Shown: in pieces, positions 6,254-12,135 of the stretch
Position numbering within the stretch: the first letter of the stretch is position 1
Layout: each line of letters starts with the position of its first letter
DNA from: JBBDXA01 sp040902585
GTDB lineage: Bacteria; Planctomycetota; Phycisphaerae; Phycisphaerales; Phycisphaeraceae
Length of the DNA: 12,609 nucleotides
NCBI GenBank assembly: GCA_040902585.1
Contig: JBBDXA010000236.1
Location: 1 to 12,609, forward strand
Reading direction: 5' to 3'
Translations under genes and position numbers: made by a program
Notes under the pieces: generated by a model
Database searches by the model: none
What the model was told of the DNA's origin: nothing
The model's input: the letters and a program-made list of their open reading frames with translations, nothing else

Positions 6254-6376
6254 CCTGAGTCCTGAGTCTTGGGTCCTGAGTCCTGGGTCCTGAGTCTTGG
6301 GTCCTGGGTTCTGGGTCTTGAGTCCTGGGTCTGTTGTCTTTCGACTCAGGACTCAGGACCTGCCCTTTGACTCAGG
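6254..6376. repeat. Paired heptamer arrays, GAGTCCT family, rplX-rplE gap
   Basis: The left arm runs from 6254 to 6330 with eleven contiguous 7-base units (cctgagt, cctgggt, cttgggt and variants), then a degenerate unit. After the core ctttcg, the right arm has actcagg at 6344-6350 and 6351-6357, a degenerate stretch, and actcagg again at 6370-6376. The last unit contains the rplX stop codon (complement of 6372-6374). This is the longest array in the window. It begins 9 nt before the rplE start. Confidence 0.93.
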
Positions 6377-6710
6377 ACTTTCTCGCCTTGTGCAACGGCT
6401 GGCCGATCTGCTGGCCGTTGCTCGCCGCCACGCGGATCTTGGTGCCGTCGTCCTTGGTTACAAAACGCACGCGCGTCGGCTTGCCGTTGACCACCGGCAG
6501 GACGTTGGACATGTGAATCGACATCTCGCGATCCACCGTGCCGCCCTGGGGGTTCTGCTGGCTGGGACGAACGTGCTTGCGGCGGACATTCACGCCCTGC
6601 ACCACCACGCGCTCATCCTTCGTGATCACGCGCAGGATGACGCCCTGACGACCTTTGTCGTCACCTGCAATCACCTGCACCAGGTCGCCTTTTCTTACGT
6701 GTCGGGGCAT
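6372..6710 (-). CDS. rplX: Large ribosomal subunit protein L24
   Basis: An assembly-initiator protein that binds the 5' region of 23S rRNA; in the mature ribosome it lies near the exit-tunnel rim. The 112 residues begin with a KOW motif (VRKGDLVQVIAGDDKGRQGV), then VQGVNVRRKHVRPSQQNPQGG, EMSIHMSNVLPV and the C-terminal KPTRVRFV. The start is set at ATG 6710, giving the usual MPRHVRKGD N-terminus. An in-frame TTG at 6722 would add four residues and is less likely. The last serine codon and the TGA stop are formed by a heptamer repeat unit, so the element has replaced or grown into the 3' end of the gene. Confidence 0.96.
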   Translation of the reverse strand: MPRHVRKGDLVQVIAGDDKGRQGVILRVITKDERVVVQGVNVRRKHVRPSQQNPQGGTVDREMSIHMSNVLPVVNGKPTRVRFVTKDDGTKIRVAASNGQQIGQPLHKARKS

Positions 6711-6723
6711 GGGTCGATCCAAT

Positions 6724-6834
6724 GGGCCAAGGGCCAGGGGCCAGGGGCCAAGGGGTAAATCAATTCAATGCAACCTTCGGGAGAGAGTCATGAGCAGGTT
6801 TTACCCTTGGCCCTTGGCCCTCATCCCTTGGCCC
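6724..6834. repeat. Paired heptamer arrays, GGGCCAA family, rplN-rplX gap
   Basis: Left arm 6724-6751 is four units (gggccaa, gggccag, gggccag, gggccaa). Right arm 6807-6834 is ttggccc, ttggccc, tcatccc, ttggccc. The 55-nt centre is less GC-rich and unstructured by eye. The third right-arm unit is degenerate, as it is in the rplV-rpsC element (tacgccc). The right arm ends 4 nt from the rplN stop codon. Confidence 0.92.
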
Positions 6835-6838
6835 TTCC

Positions 6839-7225
6839 TCAAACCACTTCGGCCGCGAGGGAGACGATCTTCATGAAGTTCTTCTCGCGGAGTTCACGGG
6901 CCACGGCACCGAAGATGCGCGTGCCGCGGGGATTGCCGTCGTCATCGATCAGCACCACGGCTGAACGATCGAACTTGATGTAGCTGCCGTCGGCACGGCG
7001 AATCGGCTTGGCGGTCCGAACGACCACGGCCTTGACGACCGTGCCGGCCTTGATGTCGCCGCCGGGCAGCGCCTTCTTGACCGAGCAGACGACCGTATCA
7101 CCGACGGTGGCCATGCGGCGGGTGAAACGACCTCTGCGGGTCGTACCGCCCTTGACGCGGATGACGTAGGCGATTTTCGCGCCGCTGTTGTCAGCGACAT
7201 CAACTCTTGATTCTGACTGAAGCAT
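6839..7225 (-). CDS. rplN: Large ribosomal subunit protein L14
   Basis: A 50S protein at the subunit interface, contacting L19 and the 16S rRNA (bridges B5 and B8) and, in other bacteria, the silencing factor RsfS. The 128 residues include the N-terminal SRVDVADNSGAK (6-17), GDTVVCSVKKALPGG and the signature stretch FDRSAVVLIDDDGNPRGTRI. The family usually has 122 residues; the excess is at the C-terminus (MKIVSLAAEVV continues the usual end). The ATG at 7225 gives MLQSESR, matching family starts, though the upstream Shine-Dalgarno is weak. Confidence 0.98.
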   Translation of the reverse strand: MLQSESRVDVADNSGAKIAYVIRVKGGTTRRGRFTRRMATVGDTVVCSVKKALPGGDIKAGTVVKAVVVRTAKPIRRADGSYIKFDRSAVVLIDDDGNPRGTRIFGAVARELREKNFMKIVSLAAEVV

Positions 7226-7251
7226 GGTGTTGCTCTATTTCTAAGTGCGAA

Positions 7252-7263
7252 GCCGCAAGCGGC
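7252..7263. repeat. GCCGC-AA-GCGGC hairpin, copy 1 (after rpsQ)
   Basis: A perfect 5-bp palindromic stem with a two-base loop, three nt past the rpsQ stop codon. Identical copies occur at 7899-7910 and 8359-8370. There is no following T-run on the transcribed strand, so it is not a standard terminator. Confidence 0.8.
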
Positions 7264-7266
7264 GGT

Positions 7267-7551
7267 TCAGTCGCCCTGGCGGGCCTTTTCCAGGACGCGT
7301 ACGAGGCGCCAGCTTTTGGTCTTGCTGACCGGGCGGCAGTTGGCGATCTCCACGCGATCACCCTCCTGGCTTTCGTTCTTTTCATCGTGTACGTGATACC
7401 GGCTGGTGCGGCGCAGGTACTTGCCGTACTTGGCGTGCATCACGCTGAAGTCGATCTCGACCGTGCGGGTCTTGTCACGCTTGGCTTTGGTGACCACGCC
7501 GATCTTGGTGGCCAGCGCGTTACGTTCGGTTGGGGTGGCGGTGTCAGCCAT
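7267..7551 (-). CDS. rpsQ: Small ribosomal subunit protein S17
   Basis: An early-assembly 30S protein bound to the 5' and central domains of 16S rRNA. The 94 residues form an OB fold: KIGVVTKAKRDKTRTVEIDF, then KYGKYLRRTSRYHVHDEKN and the family signature GDRVEIANCRPVSKTKSW with a following RLVRVLE. There are about ten extra residues at the N-terminus (MADTATPTERN). It starts three bases after the rpmC stop, so translation coupling is likely. An AAGGA within the end of rpmC lies 13 nt before the ATG, which is far for a Shine-Dalgarno. Confidence 0.97.
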   Translation of the reverse strand: MADTATPTERNALATKIGVVTKAKRDKTRTVEIDFSVMHAKYGKYLRRTSRYHVHDEKNESQEGDRVEIANCRPVSKTKSWRLVRVLEKARQGD

Positions 7552-7554
7552 GGA

Positions 7555-7782
7555 TTACGCCTGTTCCTTATTAGCGCCGGCGGCGGCGGCCTTCTTGATC
7601 TGGCGGGAACGCTGCTCGGTCAGCACGCGGGCGATGTCACGCCGCATGTTGCCCAACTGCTTGGGGTTCTCCAGCTTTTCCGTCACGGCCTGGGACCGCA
7701 GGTCGAAAAGCTGGCGACGGAGACGGTCGTACTCGACGCCGATCTCTTCGTCATTCATCTTGTGGATTTCGTTGGCCTTCAT
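7555..7782 (-). CDS. rpmC: Large ribosomal subunit protein L29
   Basis: A small helical-hairpin 50S protein at the polypeptide exit site, next to L23. The 75 residues begin MKANEIHKMNDEEI and carry the family signature ENPKQLGNMRRDIARVLTEQR-type second helix (residues about 38-58). A basic, alanine-rich tail follows (QIKKAAAAGANKEQA). It sits in the standard place between rplP and rpsQ and is separated from rpsQ by only three bases, the tightest junction in the window besides rplD-rplW. Confidence 0.96.
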   Translation of the reverse strand: MKANEIHKMNDEEIGVEYDRLRRQLFDLRSQAVTEKLENPKQLGNMRRDIARVLTEQRSRQIKKAAAAGANKEQA

Positions 7783-7804
7783 TGCGTTACTCTCTAATCA
7801 ATCA

Positions 7805-7885
7805 ACCACGGATTTCACGGATGGCACGGATGGTGTGAATCCGATTTCAGTTTTTCTTATCAGTGTGATCCGTGCGATCCGTGGT
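7805..7885. repeat. Inverted repeat built on CACGGATNN units, rplP-rpmC gap
   Basis: Three contiguous 9-base units (cacggattt, cacggatgg, cacggatgg) span 7807-7833. The opposing arm has atccgtg (7868-7874) and atccgtggt (7877-7885). The outermost nine bases, ACCACGGAT (7805-7813) and ATCCGTGGT (7877-7885), pair perfectly. The design resembles the heptamer elements, with tandem units facing their complement, but the period is nine. From general familiarity, similar ACCACGGAT repeats occur between genes in a variety of bacteria. Confidence 0.8.
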
Positions 7886-7898
7886 AAGTCATTGCCAA

Positions 7899-7910
7899 GC
7901 CGCAAGCGGC
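7899..7910. repeat. GCCGC-AA-GCGGC hairpin, copy 2 (after rplP)
   Basis: Same 12-base palindromic stem-loop as at 7252, beginning one nt beyond the rplP stop codon (complement of 7912-7914). It shares the flanking AA on its left side with the other copies. Confidence 0.8.
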
Positions 7911-7911
7911 A

Positions 7912-8328
7912 TCAGGCGCGGCGGCGTTCGACGAAGCGGCAGCGGAACGGCATCTTGTGGGCGACGCGGGTGAACGCTTCGACCGCCAGGTTGCGGGGCA
8001 CGCCGCTGATCTCGAACAGGATCGTGCCGGGCTTGACGACGGCCGCCCAGTATTCGGGCTCCGCCTTGCCGGTACCCATTCGCGTTTCCAGCGGCTTCTT
8101 GCTGATCGGCTTGTCCGGGAAGACGCGGACGAACAGCTTGCCTTCACGGGCGACGTACTGACGGGCAGCCATACGACCGGCTTCGATGGTGCGGGCCGGG
8201 AGCCAGCCGCCGGTGGTGGCCTGGATGCCGTACTCGCCGAAGGCGACGTAGTTGCCGCGCGTCGCGTTGCCCTTCATCTTGCCGCGCTGCTGCTTGCGGA
8301 ACTTCACTCTTTTGGGCATTAAAGCCAT
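7912..8328 (-). CDS. rplP: Large ribosomal subunit protein L16
   Basis: A 50S protein by the A-site tRNA elbow, needed for peptidyl transferase activity and late assembly. The 138 residues start MALMPKRVKFRKQQRGKMKG, followed by FGEYGIQATTGGWLPARTIEAGR and the signature ETRMGTGKAEPEYWAAVVKPG. ATG 8328 is chosen because a GAGG lies ten bases upstream; the internal ATG three codons later would give the more usual length of 135. It is followed by a copy of the small GCCGC hairpin and then a repeat-filled 129-nt gap before rpmC. Confidence 0.97.
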   Translation of the reverse strand: MALMPKRVKFRKQQRGKMKGNATRGNYVAFGEYGIQATTGGWLPARTIEAGRMAARQYVAREGKLFVRVFPDKPISKKPLETRMGTGKAEPEYWAAVVKPGTILFEISGVPRNLAVEAFTRVAHKMPFRCRFVERRRA

Positions 8329-8358
8329 AGGTCACGTCCTCGTTGCATTCGTTGCTAA

Positions 8359-8370
8359 GCCGCAAGCGGC
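8359..8370. repeat. GCCGC-AA-GCGGC hairpin, copy 3 (after rpsC)
   Basis: Third identical copy of the stem-loop, two nt past the rpsC stop codon. The longer string ctaagccgcaagcggc at 8355-8370 matches most of the 7252 copy's flank. It fills most of the short 44-nt gap before rplP. Confidence 0.8.
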
Positions 8371-8372
8371 AC

Positions 8373-9077
8373 TTATCGGCGGCCACGGGCGCGGGGTCGT
8401 GCGCCGGCTGCCTTGCTTTCCACGTCGGCTTCGGTCACGGCGCCGAACATACCCTTGAACACATACACCTTGATGCCGATCACGCCGTAGGTCGTGTAGC
8501 TCTGGGCCACGCCGTATTCGACGTTGGCTTGAAGCGTCTGGAGCGGAACCGAGCCCATACGCGTTTCTTCCGTGCGGCTCATCTCGTGTCCGCCCAGGCG
8601 GCCTGCGAGCAGGATCTTCACGCCTTTGGCGCCGGCGGCCATCGCGGCCTCGGCCTTCATCTTCATCACGCGGCGGAAGCCCGCACGCTTGATGAGCTGC
8701 TCGGCGATCGACTCGGCGATCAGCTTCGCATCGATGTCCGGCTGGGTGATCTCGATGCAGTTGACGACGACGTTGCGGCCGGTCATTTCCTGAAGCACCG
8801 CGGTCAGCTCTTCAATGCTCTGGCCCTTGGGTCCGATGACCAGGCCGGGGCGAGCCGTGCGGATGATCACTTTCAATTCTTCGCGCGTGCGCTCGATGTG
8901 GATGTCAGCGACGGCGGCGTATGGGGGGTTGCGATTCAAACGCCGATCGATGAAATTCCGGATCTTCTGATCTTCGATCAGCAGATCGCCATAGAGCGCC
9001 TTGGGGGCAAACCACCTGCTGCGATGAGCTTCGGTGATGCCGACGCGGAAGCCGAATGGATGTACTTTTTGTCCCAT
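8373..9077 (-). CDS. rpsC: Small ribosomal subunit protein S3
   Basis: Forms part of the mRNA entry channel of the 30S head and contributes to ribosomal helicase activity. The 234 residues begin MGQKVHPFGFRVGIT, contain the KH type II domain with its GPKG loop (82-85) and the C-terminal domain GAKGVKILLAGRLGGHEMSRTE and YTTYGVIGIKVYVFKG. A short Arg/Ala-rich tail ends the protein. The ATG at 9077 gives the standard N-terminus. The upstream sequence has only a weak GAGA, and a GGGCCAA array begins about 14 nt away. Confidence 0.98.
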   Translation of the reverse strand: MGQKVHPFGFRVGITEAHRSRWFAPKALYGDLLIEDQKIRNFIDRRLNRNPPYAAVADIHIERTREELKVIIRTARPGLVIGPKGQSIEELTAVLQEMTGRNVVVNCIEITQPDIDAKLIAESIAEQLIKRAGFRRVMKMKAEAAMAAGAKGVKILLAGRLGGHEMSRTEETRMGSVPLQTLQANVEYGVAQSYTTYGVIGIKVYVFKGMFGAVTEADVESKAAGARPRARGRR

Positions 9078-9091
9078 GAGTCAATCTCGGA

Positions 9092-9219
9092 GGGCCAAGG
9101 GCCAGGGGCCAAGGGCCAAGGGTCTTTATTCGTGAGTCTTCAGCGGTCTATCGAATCCTTATTGGTTGAACGTCTGCTTCTTCTCCATCCCTTGGCCCTT
9201 GGCCCTACGCCCTTGGCCC
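9092..9219. repeat. Paired heptamer arrays, GGGCCAA family, rplV-rpsC gap
   Basis: Left arm 9092-9119 is four contiguous units (gggccaa, gggccag, gggccaa, gggccaa). Right arm 9192-9219 is ttggccc, ttggccc, tacgccc, ttggccc. A 72-nt centre separates them. The right arm ends two nt from the rplV stop codon. The unit order and the position of the degenerate unit match the rplN-rplX element, but the centres differ. Confidence 0.92.
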
Positions 9220-9221
9220 TT

Positions 9222-9554
9222 TTACTTCGCGTCCACTCCGACGGTAATGTGGCTGGTGCGTTTCTTGATGGCGTGCGCACGGCCGCGGTCTTTGGGTTGA
9301 AAACGTTTCATCGTCGGGCCCGAGTCCACGCGGGCATCGGTGACGACGAGCGTACGCAGATCCACCTCGGCCTGATCAGCGCCCGCCTGGGCGGCGAGCA
9401 GGGCCTGGCGGATGAAGACCGCGGCGCGACGCTTGGACAGATCGAGGATCGCCATCGCCTCGGCGACGGGCTTGCCGTAGATCATCTTGATCACGGGGCG
9501 CACCTTCGTCGGGCTGATTCGAGCGCCGCGGTGAATGTTGGTGAAACGAGCCAT
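9222..9554 (-). CDS. rplV: Large ribosomal subunit protein L22
   Basis: A 50S protein whose extended loop lines the narrow part of the nascent-chain exit tunnel opposite L4. The 110 residues include RGARISPTKVRPVIKMIYGKPV at the N-terminus and the C-terminal signature GPTMKRFQPKDRGRAHAI followed by KKRTSHITVGV. The ATG at 9554 is supported by GGAG (complement of 9561-9564) seven bases upstream. It lies between rpsS and rpsC as in other bacteria, with a heptamer element on each side. Confidence 0.98.
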   Translation of the reverse strand: MARFTNIHRGARISPTKVRPVIKMIYGKPVAEAMAILDLSKRRAAVFIRQALLAAQAGADQAEVDLRTLVVTDARVDSGPTMKRFQPKDRGRAHAIKKRTSHITVGVDAK

Positions 9555-9567
9555 TGTCTACTCCGTT

Positions 9568-9666
9568 GAGCTTTGAGCTATCAGCTATGAGCTTTGAGCT
9601 ATGAGCCAGAGTCTTGCTTGAGCACACTCTGGCTCAAGGCTCATAGCTCTTCGCTCATAGCTCTAT
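9568..9666. repeat. Paired heptamer arrays, GAGCTTT family, rpsS-rplV gap
   Basis: Left arm 9568-9609 is six contiguous units (gagcttt, gagctat, cagctat, gagcttt, gagctat, gagccag). Right arm 9632-9666 is gctcaag, gctcata, gctcttc, gctcata, gctctat. The inner core is a perfect 10-bp stem, GAGCCAGAGT (9603-9612) with ACTCTGGCTC (9626-9635), and a 13-nt loop. The last base of the right arm is the last base of the rpsS stop codon (complement of 9666-9668). This is the cleanest example of the element type. Confidence 0.93.
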
Positions 9667-9956
9667 CAAACCGCGCCGGTCGAACGCTGGGCCTTGGTGC
9701 CCGCGGTGTGCATGCGGAACATACGCGTCGGGCTGAACTCGCCCAGCTTGTGTCCGACCATGTCTTCGGTCGTGAACACGTTGTGAAAAATCTTGCCGTT
9801 GTGAACCAGGAACGTGTGACCCACAAACTCAGGCACAATCGTGCAGGCGCGGGACCACGTCTTGATGGGTTCCTTGCGGCCCATCTGGTTAAGCTTCTCC
9901 ACCTTGCGGTAGAGCTTCTCGTCAACAAACGGGCCTTTTTTAGTGCTTCGTGCCAT
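9666..9956 (-). CDS. rpsS: Small ribosomal subunit protein S19
   Basis: A 30S head protein forming a complex with S13 near the A-site tRNA. The 96 residues begin MARSTKKGPFVDEKLYRKVEKLN and hold the signature region GHTFLVHNGKIFHNVF followed by TTEDMVGHKLGEFSPTR, ending in a short basic tail. The ATG at 9956 gives the normal N-terminus. A GAGC-type heptamer array begins only three bases upstream (GGCTCAAA then ATG), leaving no room for a Shine-Dalgarno. Confidence 0.98.
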   Translation of the reverse strand: MARSTKKGPFVDEKLYRKVEKLNQMGRKEPIKTWSRACTIVPEFVGHTFLVHNGKIFHNVFTTEDMVGHKLGEFSPTRMFRMHTAGTKAQRSTGAV

Positions 9957-9959
9957 TTT

Positions 9960-10084
9960 GAGCCTTGAGCTAAGAGCTATGAGTCATGAGTGGTCAAACC
10001 GATTCAGAGAACCTTGAGGTATTGAGATCTGAGTGCGGAGCCTCTTCTGGCTCAAAGCTCAAAGCTCATGGCTCAAAGCTCTCA
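9960..10084. repeat. Paired heptamer arrays, GAGCTTT family, rplB-rpsS gap
   Basis: Left arm 9960-9994 has five units (gagcctt, gagctaa, gagctat, gagtcat, gagtggt), the last two degenerate. Right arm 10050-10077 has gctcaaa, gctcaaa, gctcatg, gctcaaa, followed by gctctca (10078-10084), which holds the rplB stop codon. A small inner stem GAGCC (10038-10042) with GGCTC (10049-10053) is next to the right arm. The array runs up to three bases from the rpsS start. Confidence 0.88.
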
Positions 10085-10936
10085 CACCGTCAACTGTCCG
10101 AACCGCTTGCTGAAGCGGCGGCGGATGATTCGCTTGCTCGAAGGCAGCTTCGGCTTGCGGGTCTTGCCGCCCTTGGCGTGTACGCCCGTCGGGCCGCACG
10201 GGGGACGGTTCTTCTTGGAACGCCCCGAACCGCCGCCCAGCGGATGATCGTTGTGGTTCCTCGCCATGCCGCGGTTCTTCGGGCGGCGGCCCAGGTGCCG
10301 GTTGCGGCCGGCCTTGCCGAGCTTCACGTGCTGGTGGTCGGTGTTGCCGACCTGTCCGATCGTAGCGCGACAGTTGAGGGAGACCTGGCGGATTTCACCG
10401 GAGGGAAACACGAGCGTCGCCCAGCCGGCTTCCTTATTGGTCAGGCGGGCATAGGTGCCTGCGGAGCGGCAGAGTTGGCCGCCGCGACCGGGGAGAAGTT
10501 CGACATTGTGAACTTCAAGACCGGAGGGGATAAACGCCAGCGGCATCGCGTTGCCGACCTTGGGCTCAACCGCGGTGCTGCCGGACTCGACCGTGTGGCC
10601 GTCGGTCAGGCCGACGGGCGAAAGGATGTATCGCTTTTCGCCGTCCGCGTATTCGAGCAGGGCAATGTGGCAGGTGCGGTTGGGATCGTATTCGATGCCG
10701 ATGACCTTGGCCGCCACACCGTCCTTGGTTCGCTTGAAGTCGATCTTGCGGTAGCGCCGCTTGGCACCGCCGCCGCGGCACTGCACGGTGATCTTGCCGC
10801 TGTTGTTGCGACCGCTGCCGCGGATCTTCTTGGACAGCAGCGACTTCTCGGGCTTCTTCTTGGTCACCTCGGCGTTGGTATTCACCGACGCGTTGCGACG
10901 CCCTGCGCTGGTTTTTTTGTAGATGCGAATCGGCAT
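10082..10936 (-). CDS. rplB: Large ribosomal subunit protein L2
   Basis: A core 50S protein next to the peptidyl transferase centre, required for subunit association and tRNA binding. The 284 residues show GRNNSGKITVQCRGGGAKRRYRKIDFKR (43-70), the OB domain with EYDPNRTCHIALLEYADGEKRYIL and the SH3-like domain with LPGRGGQLCRSAGTYARL. The conserved histidine corresponding to E. coli His229 is kept (His231 in NDHPLGGG), but the usual DHPHGGGEG is altered to DHPLGGGSG. The C-terminus SKRIIRRRFSKRFGQLTV is basic. AAGG lies six bases before the ATG at 10936. Confidence 0.98.
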   Translation of the reverse strand: MPIRIYKKTSAGRRNASVNTNAEVTKKKPEKSLLSKKIRGSGRNNSGKITVQCRGGGAKRRYRKIDFKRTKDGVAAKVIGIEYDPNRTCHIALLEYADGEKRYILSPVGLTDGHTVESGSTAVEPKVGNAMPLAFIPSGLEVHNVELLPGRGGQLCRSAGTYARLTNKEAGWATLVFPSGEIRQVSLNCRATIGQVGNTDHQHVKLGKAGRNRHLGRRPKNRGMARNHNDHPLGGGSGRSKKNRPPCGPTGVHAKGGKTRKPKLPSSKRIIRRRFSKRFGQLTV

Positions 10937-10948
10937 GGCAAACCTTTT

Positions 10949-11011
10949 GGGTTCCGGGTTCAGGGTTCAGAGTTCAGGGTTCAGGATTCCAACCCGGAAC
11001 CCGGAACCCTC
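10949..11011. repeat. Paired heptamer arrays, GGGTTCA family, rplW-rplB gap
   Basis: Left arm 10949-10990 is six contiguous units (gggttcc, gggttca, gggttca, gagttca, gggttca, ggattcc). Right arm 10991-11011 is aacccgg, aacccgg, aaccctc. The arms are directly adjacent, with almost no core, unlike the other elements. The right arm ends 8 nt from the rplW stop codon. The AAGG site of rplB lies just beyond the left arm and is intact. Confidence 0.92.
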
Positions 11012-11019
11012 AACATGGA

Positions 11020-11346
11020 TCAGAACAAATCAATCGAGTCTTCAGCGTGAATCTGAACGGTGGCCTTTTTCCAGTCGGGCGTCCGCGCCTGACCGAACTT
11101 GTTTCGGAAGTAAACACCCTTGCGCACCTGCGTGCGGACTTTCAGCACGCGGACCTTATATAGATCCTGGATCGCATCCTTGATCTGCGTGCGGGTGGCG
11201 TTGATGTCCACCAGGAAACTGTAGCGATTCAGGGGCAGGCCGGTCGCCTTGCCGCGAACGCGCAGGTGCTGGGCTTCCCACGTGCCCTTTTCGGTCACCA
11301 GCGGGCGCTTCACGATATGGATGGAATCTCGTGTAGACGGCGTCAT
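11020..11346 (-). CDS. rplW: Large ribosomal subunit protein L23
   Basis: A 50S protein at the tunnel exit that docks trigger factor and the signal recognition particle. The 108 residues contain IVKRPLVTEKGT (11-22), YSFLVDINATRTQIKDAI (42-59) and the C-terminal VLKVRTQVRKG and DWKKATVQI segments. It starts two bases after the rplD stop. A GGAGG formed by the last codons of rplD lies ten bases before the ATG, so coupled translation is likely. This is one of only two junctions without an intervening repeat. Confidence 0.97.
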   Translation of the reverse strand: MTPSTRDSIHIVKRPLVTEKGTWEAQHLRVRGKATGLPLNRYSFLVDINATRTQIKDAIQDLYKVRVLKVRTQVRKGVYFRNKFGQARTPDWKKATVQIHAEDSIDLF

Positions 11347-11348
11347 GT

Positions 11349-12011
11349 TTATTCAGCCTCCGTGTTGGCATCGCCGCCGTTGACCTGGGCCGCGACCCGG
11401 CCGAGCCAGCCTTCGAGCGTCGCCTTGTCCACCAGCAGGTAGCGATGATTGAGCAGATCGAACGCGTTGAGGCGATCGACCTGCGTCACGCTGACGCGGT
11501 GGGCGTTCTCGGCTGACTTGGCTTCGTTTCCCCGGGTGTCGCTGAGGGCGACCAGGCAGGAGCGATCAATCTTCAGAGCAGCGAGCAGTGAACTGAACTC
11601 TTTGGTCGAGGGTTTGTCGAACTTGAAGCTTTCGACGAGCTTGACTTCGTTGTCCACGACCTTGGCGAGCAGGGCGTTGCGATTGGCCAGGCGGCGCATC
11701 TTGGCCGGCATGTCTTTGCGCCAACTGTGCGGCTTCTTGGAGTGGGCGTGAGCACCGTGGCGGAGGATGGGGCTTTTCTTGTCGCCGCGGCGGGCGTTGC
11801 CGGTGTGCTTTTGCTTATAGAGCTTGCGGGTCGATCCGGAGACTTCGTGGCGGTTCTTCGTTTTGGATGCGCCCAGTCGGTTGTTGGCGTGAATCCGGAC
11901 GAAGGCCTGCTTCAAAAGGCCGTGGCGCACTTCGCCGCCGAGCAGCGCTTCATCGATCTGGAGCGTGCCGACCTGCGTGCCTTGCGAGTTGTGTACTGGG
12001 ACTTCGATCAT
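11349..12011 (-). CDS. rplD: Large ribosomal subunit protein L4
   Basis: A 50S assembly protein whose loop lines the exit tunnel; in E. coli it also attenuates its own S10 operon. The 220 residues begin MIEVPVHNSQGTQVG and include the conserved basic loop EVSGSTRKLYKQKHTGNARRG (about 56-76) with KSPILRHGAHAHSKKPHSW, then MRRLANRNALLAKV and a C-terminal globular domain. The start is set at ATG 12011. The frame is open upstream to 12068, but that extension is the heptamer array in translation (LAQGSKLLAQGS). The array ends four bases before the ATG, and no separate Shine-Dalgarno is visible. Confidence 0.96.
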   Translation of the reverse strand: MIEVPVHNSQGTQVGTLQIDEALLGGEVRHGLLKQAFVRIHANNRLGASKTKNRHEVSGSTRKLYKQKHTGNARRGDKKSPILRHGAHAHSKKPHSWRKDMPAKMRRLANRNALLAKVVDNEVKLVESFKFDKPSTKEFSSLLAALKIDRSCLVALSDTRGNEAKSAENAHRVSVTQVDRLNAFDLLNHRYLLVDKATLEGWLGRVAAQVNGGDANTEAE

Positions 12012-12015
12012 TGTT

Positions 12016-12050
12016 GAGCCTTGAGCTAGGAGCTTTGAGCCTTGAGCTAA
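12016..12050. repeat. Single-arm heptamer array, GAGCTTT family, upstream of rplD
   Basis: Five contiguous units (gagcctt, gagctag, gagcttt, gagcctt, gagctaa) lie next to the rplD start. The matching complementary arm is not adjacent. About 85 nt of other sequence separates this array from a complete paired element at 12136-12208, so the 202-nt gap contains one and a half elements. Confidence 0.88.
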
Positions 12051-12135
12051 AACTCGCCTTTCGGTCACAGGCGGTCGCGCCTGGTTATTTCACGCCAATC
12101 TGTGGTGCCGTCGTAGTATCTTGCTGGGAAGCGAT

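Noticed and set aside
6254..6330. Heptamer arrays considered as a CRISPR array.
   Set aside because: Units are 7 bases and contiguous without spacers, and no cas genes are present.
7252..7263. GCCGC hairpins considered as intrinsic terminators.
   Set aside because: Stems are only 5 bp and no T-run follows on the minus strand. They lie inside an operon whose genes are expected to be co-transcribed.
8343..9569. A 408-codon plus-strand open frame, and similar long plus-strand frames at 9986-11050 and 2215-3027.
   Set aside because: They are antisense to rpsC-rplV, rplB and rplO and include translated repeat arrays. No family motif is visible.
12012..12068. In-frame N-terminal extension of rplD.
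   Set aside because: It translates the GAGC array (LAQGSKLLAQGS), while L4 homology begins at the ATG at 12011.
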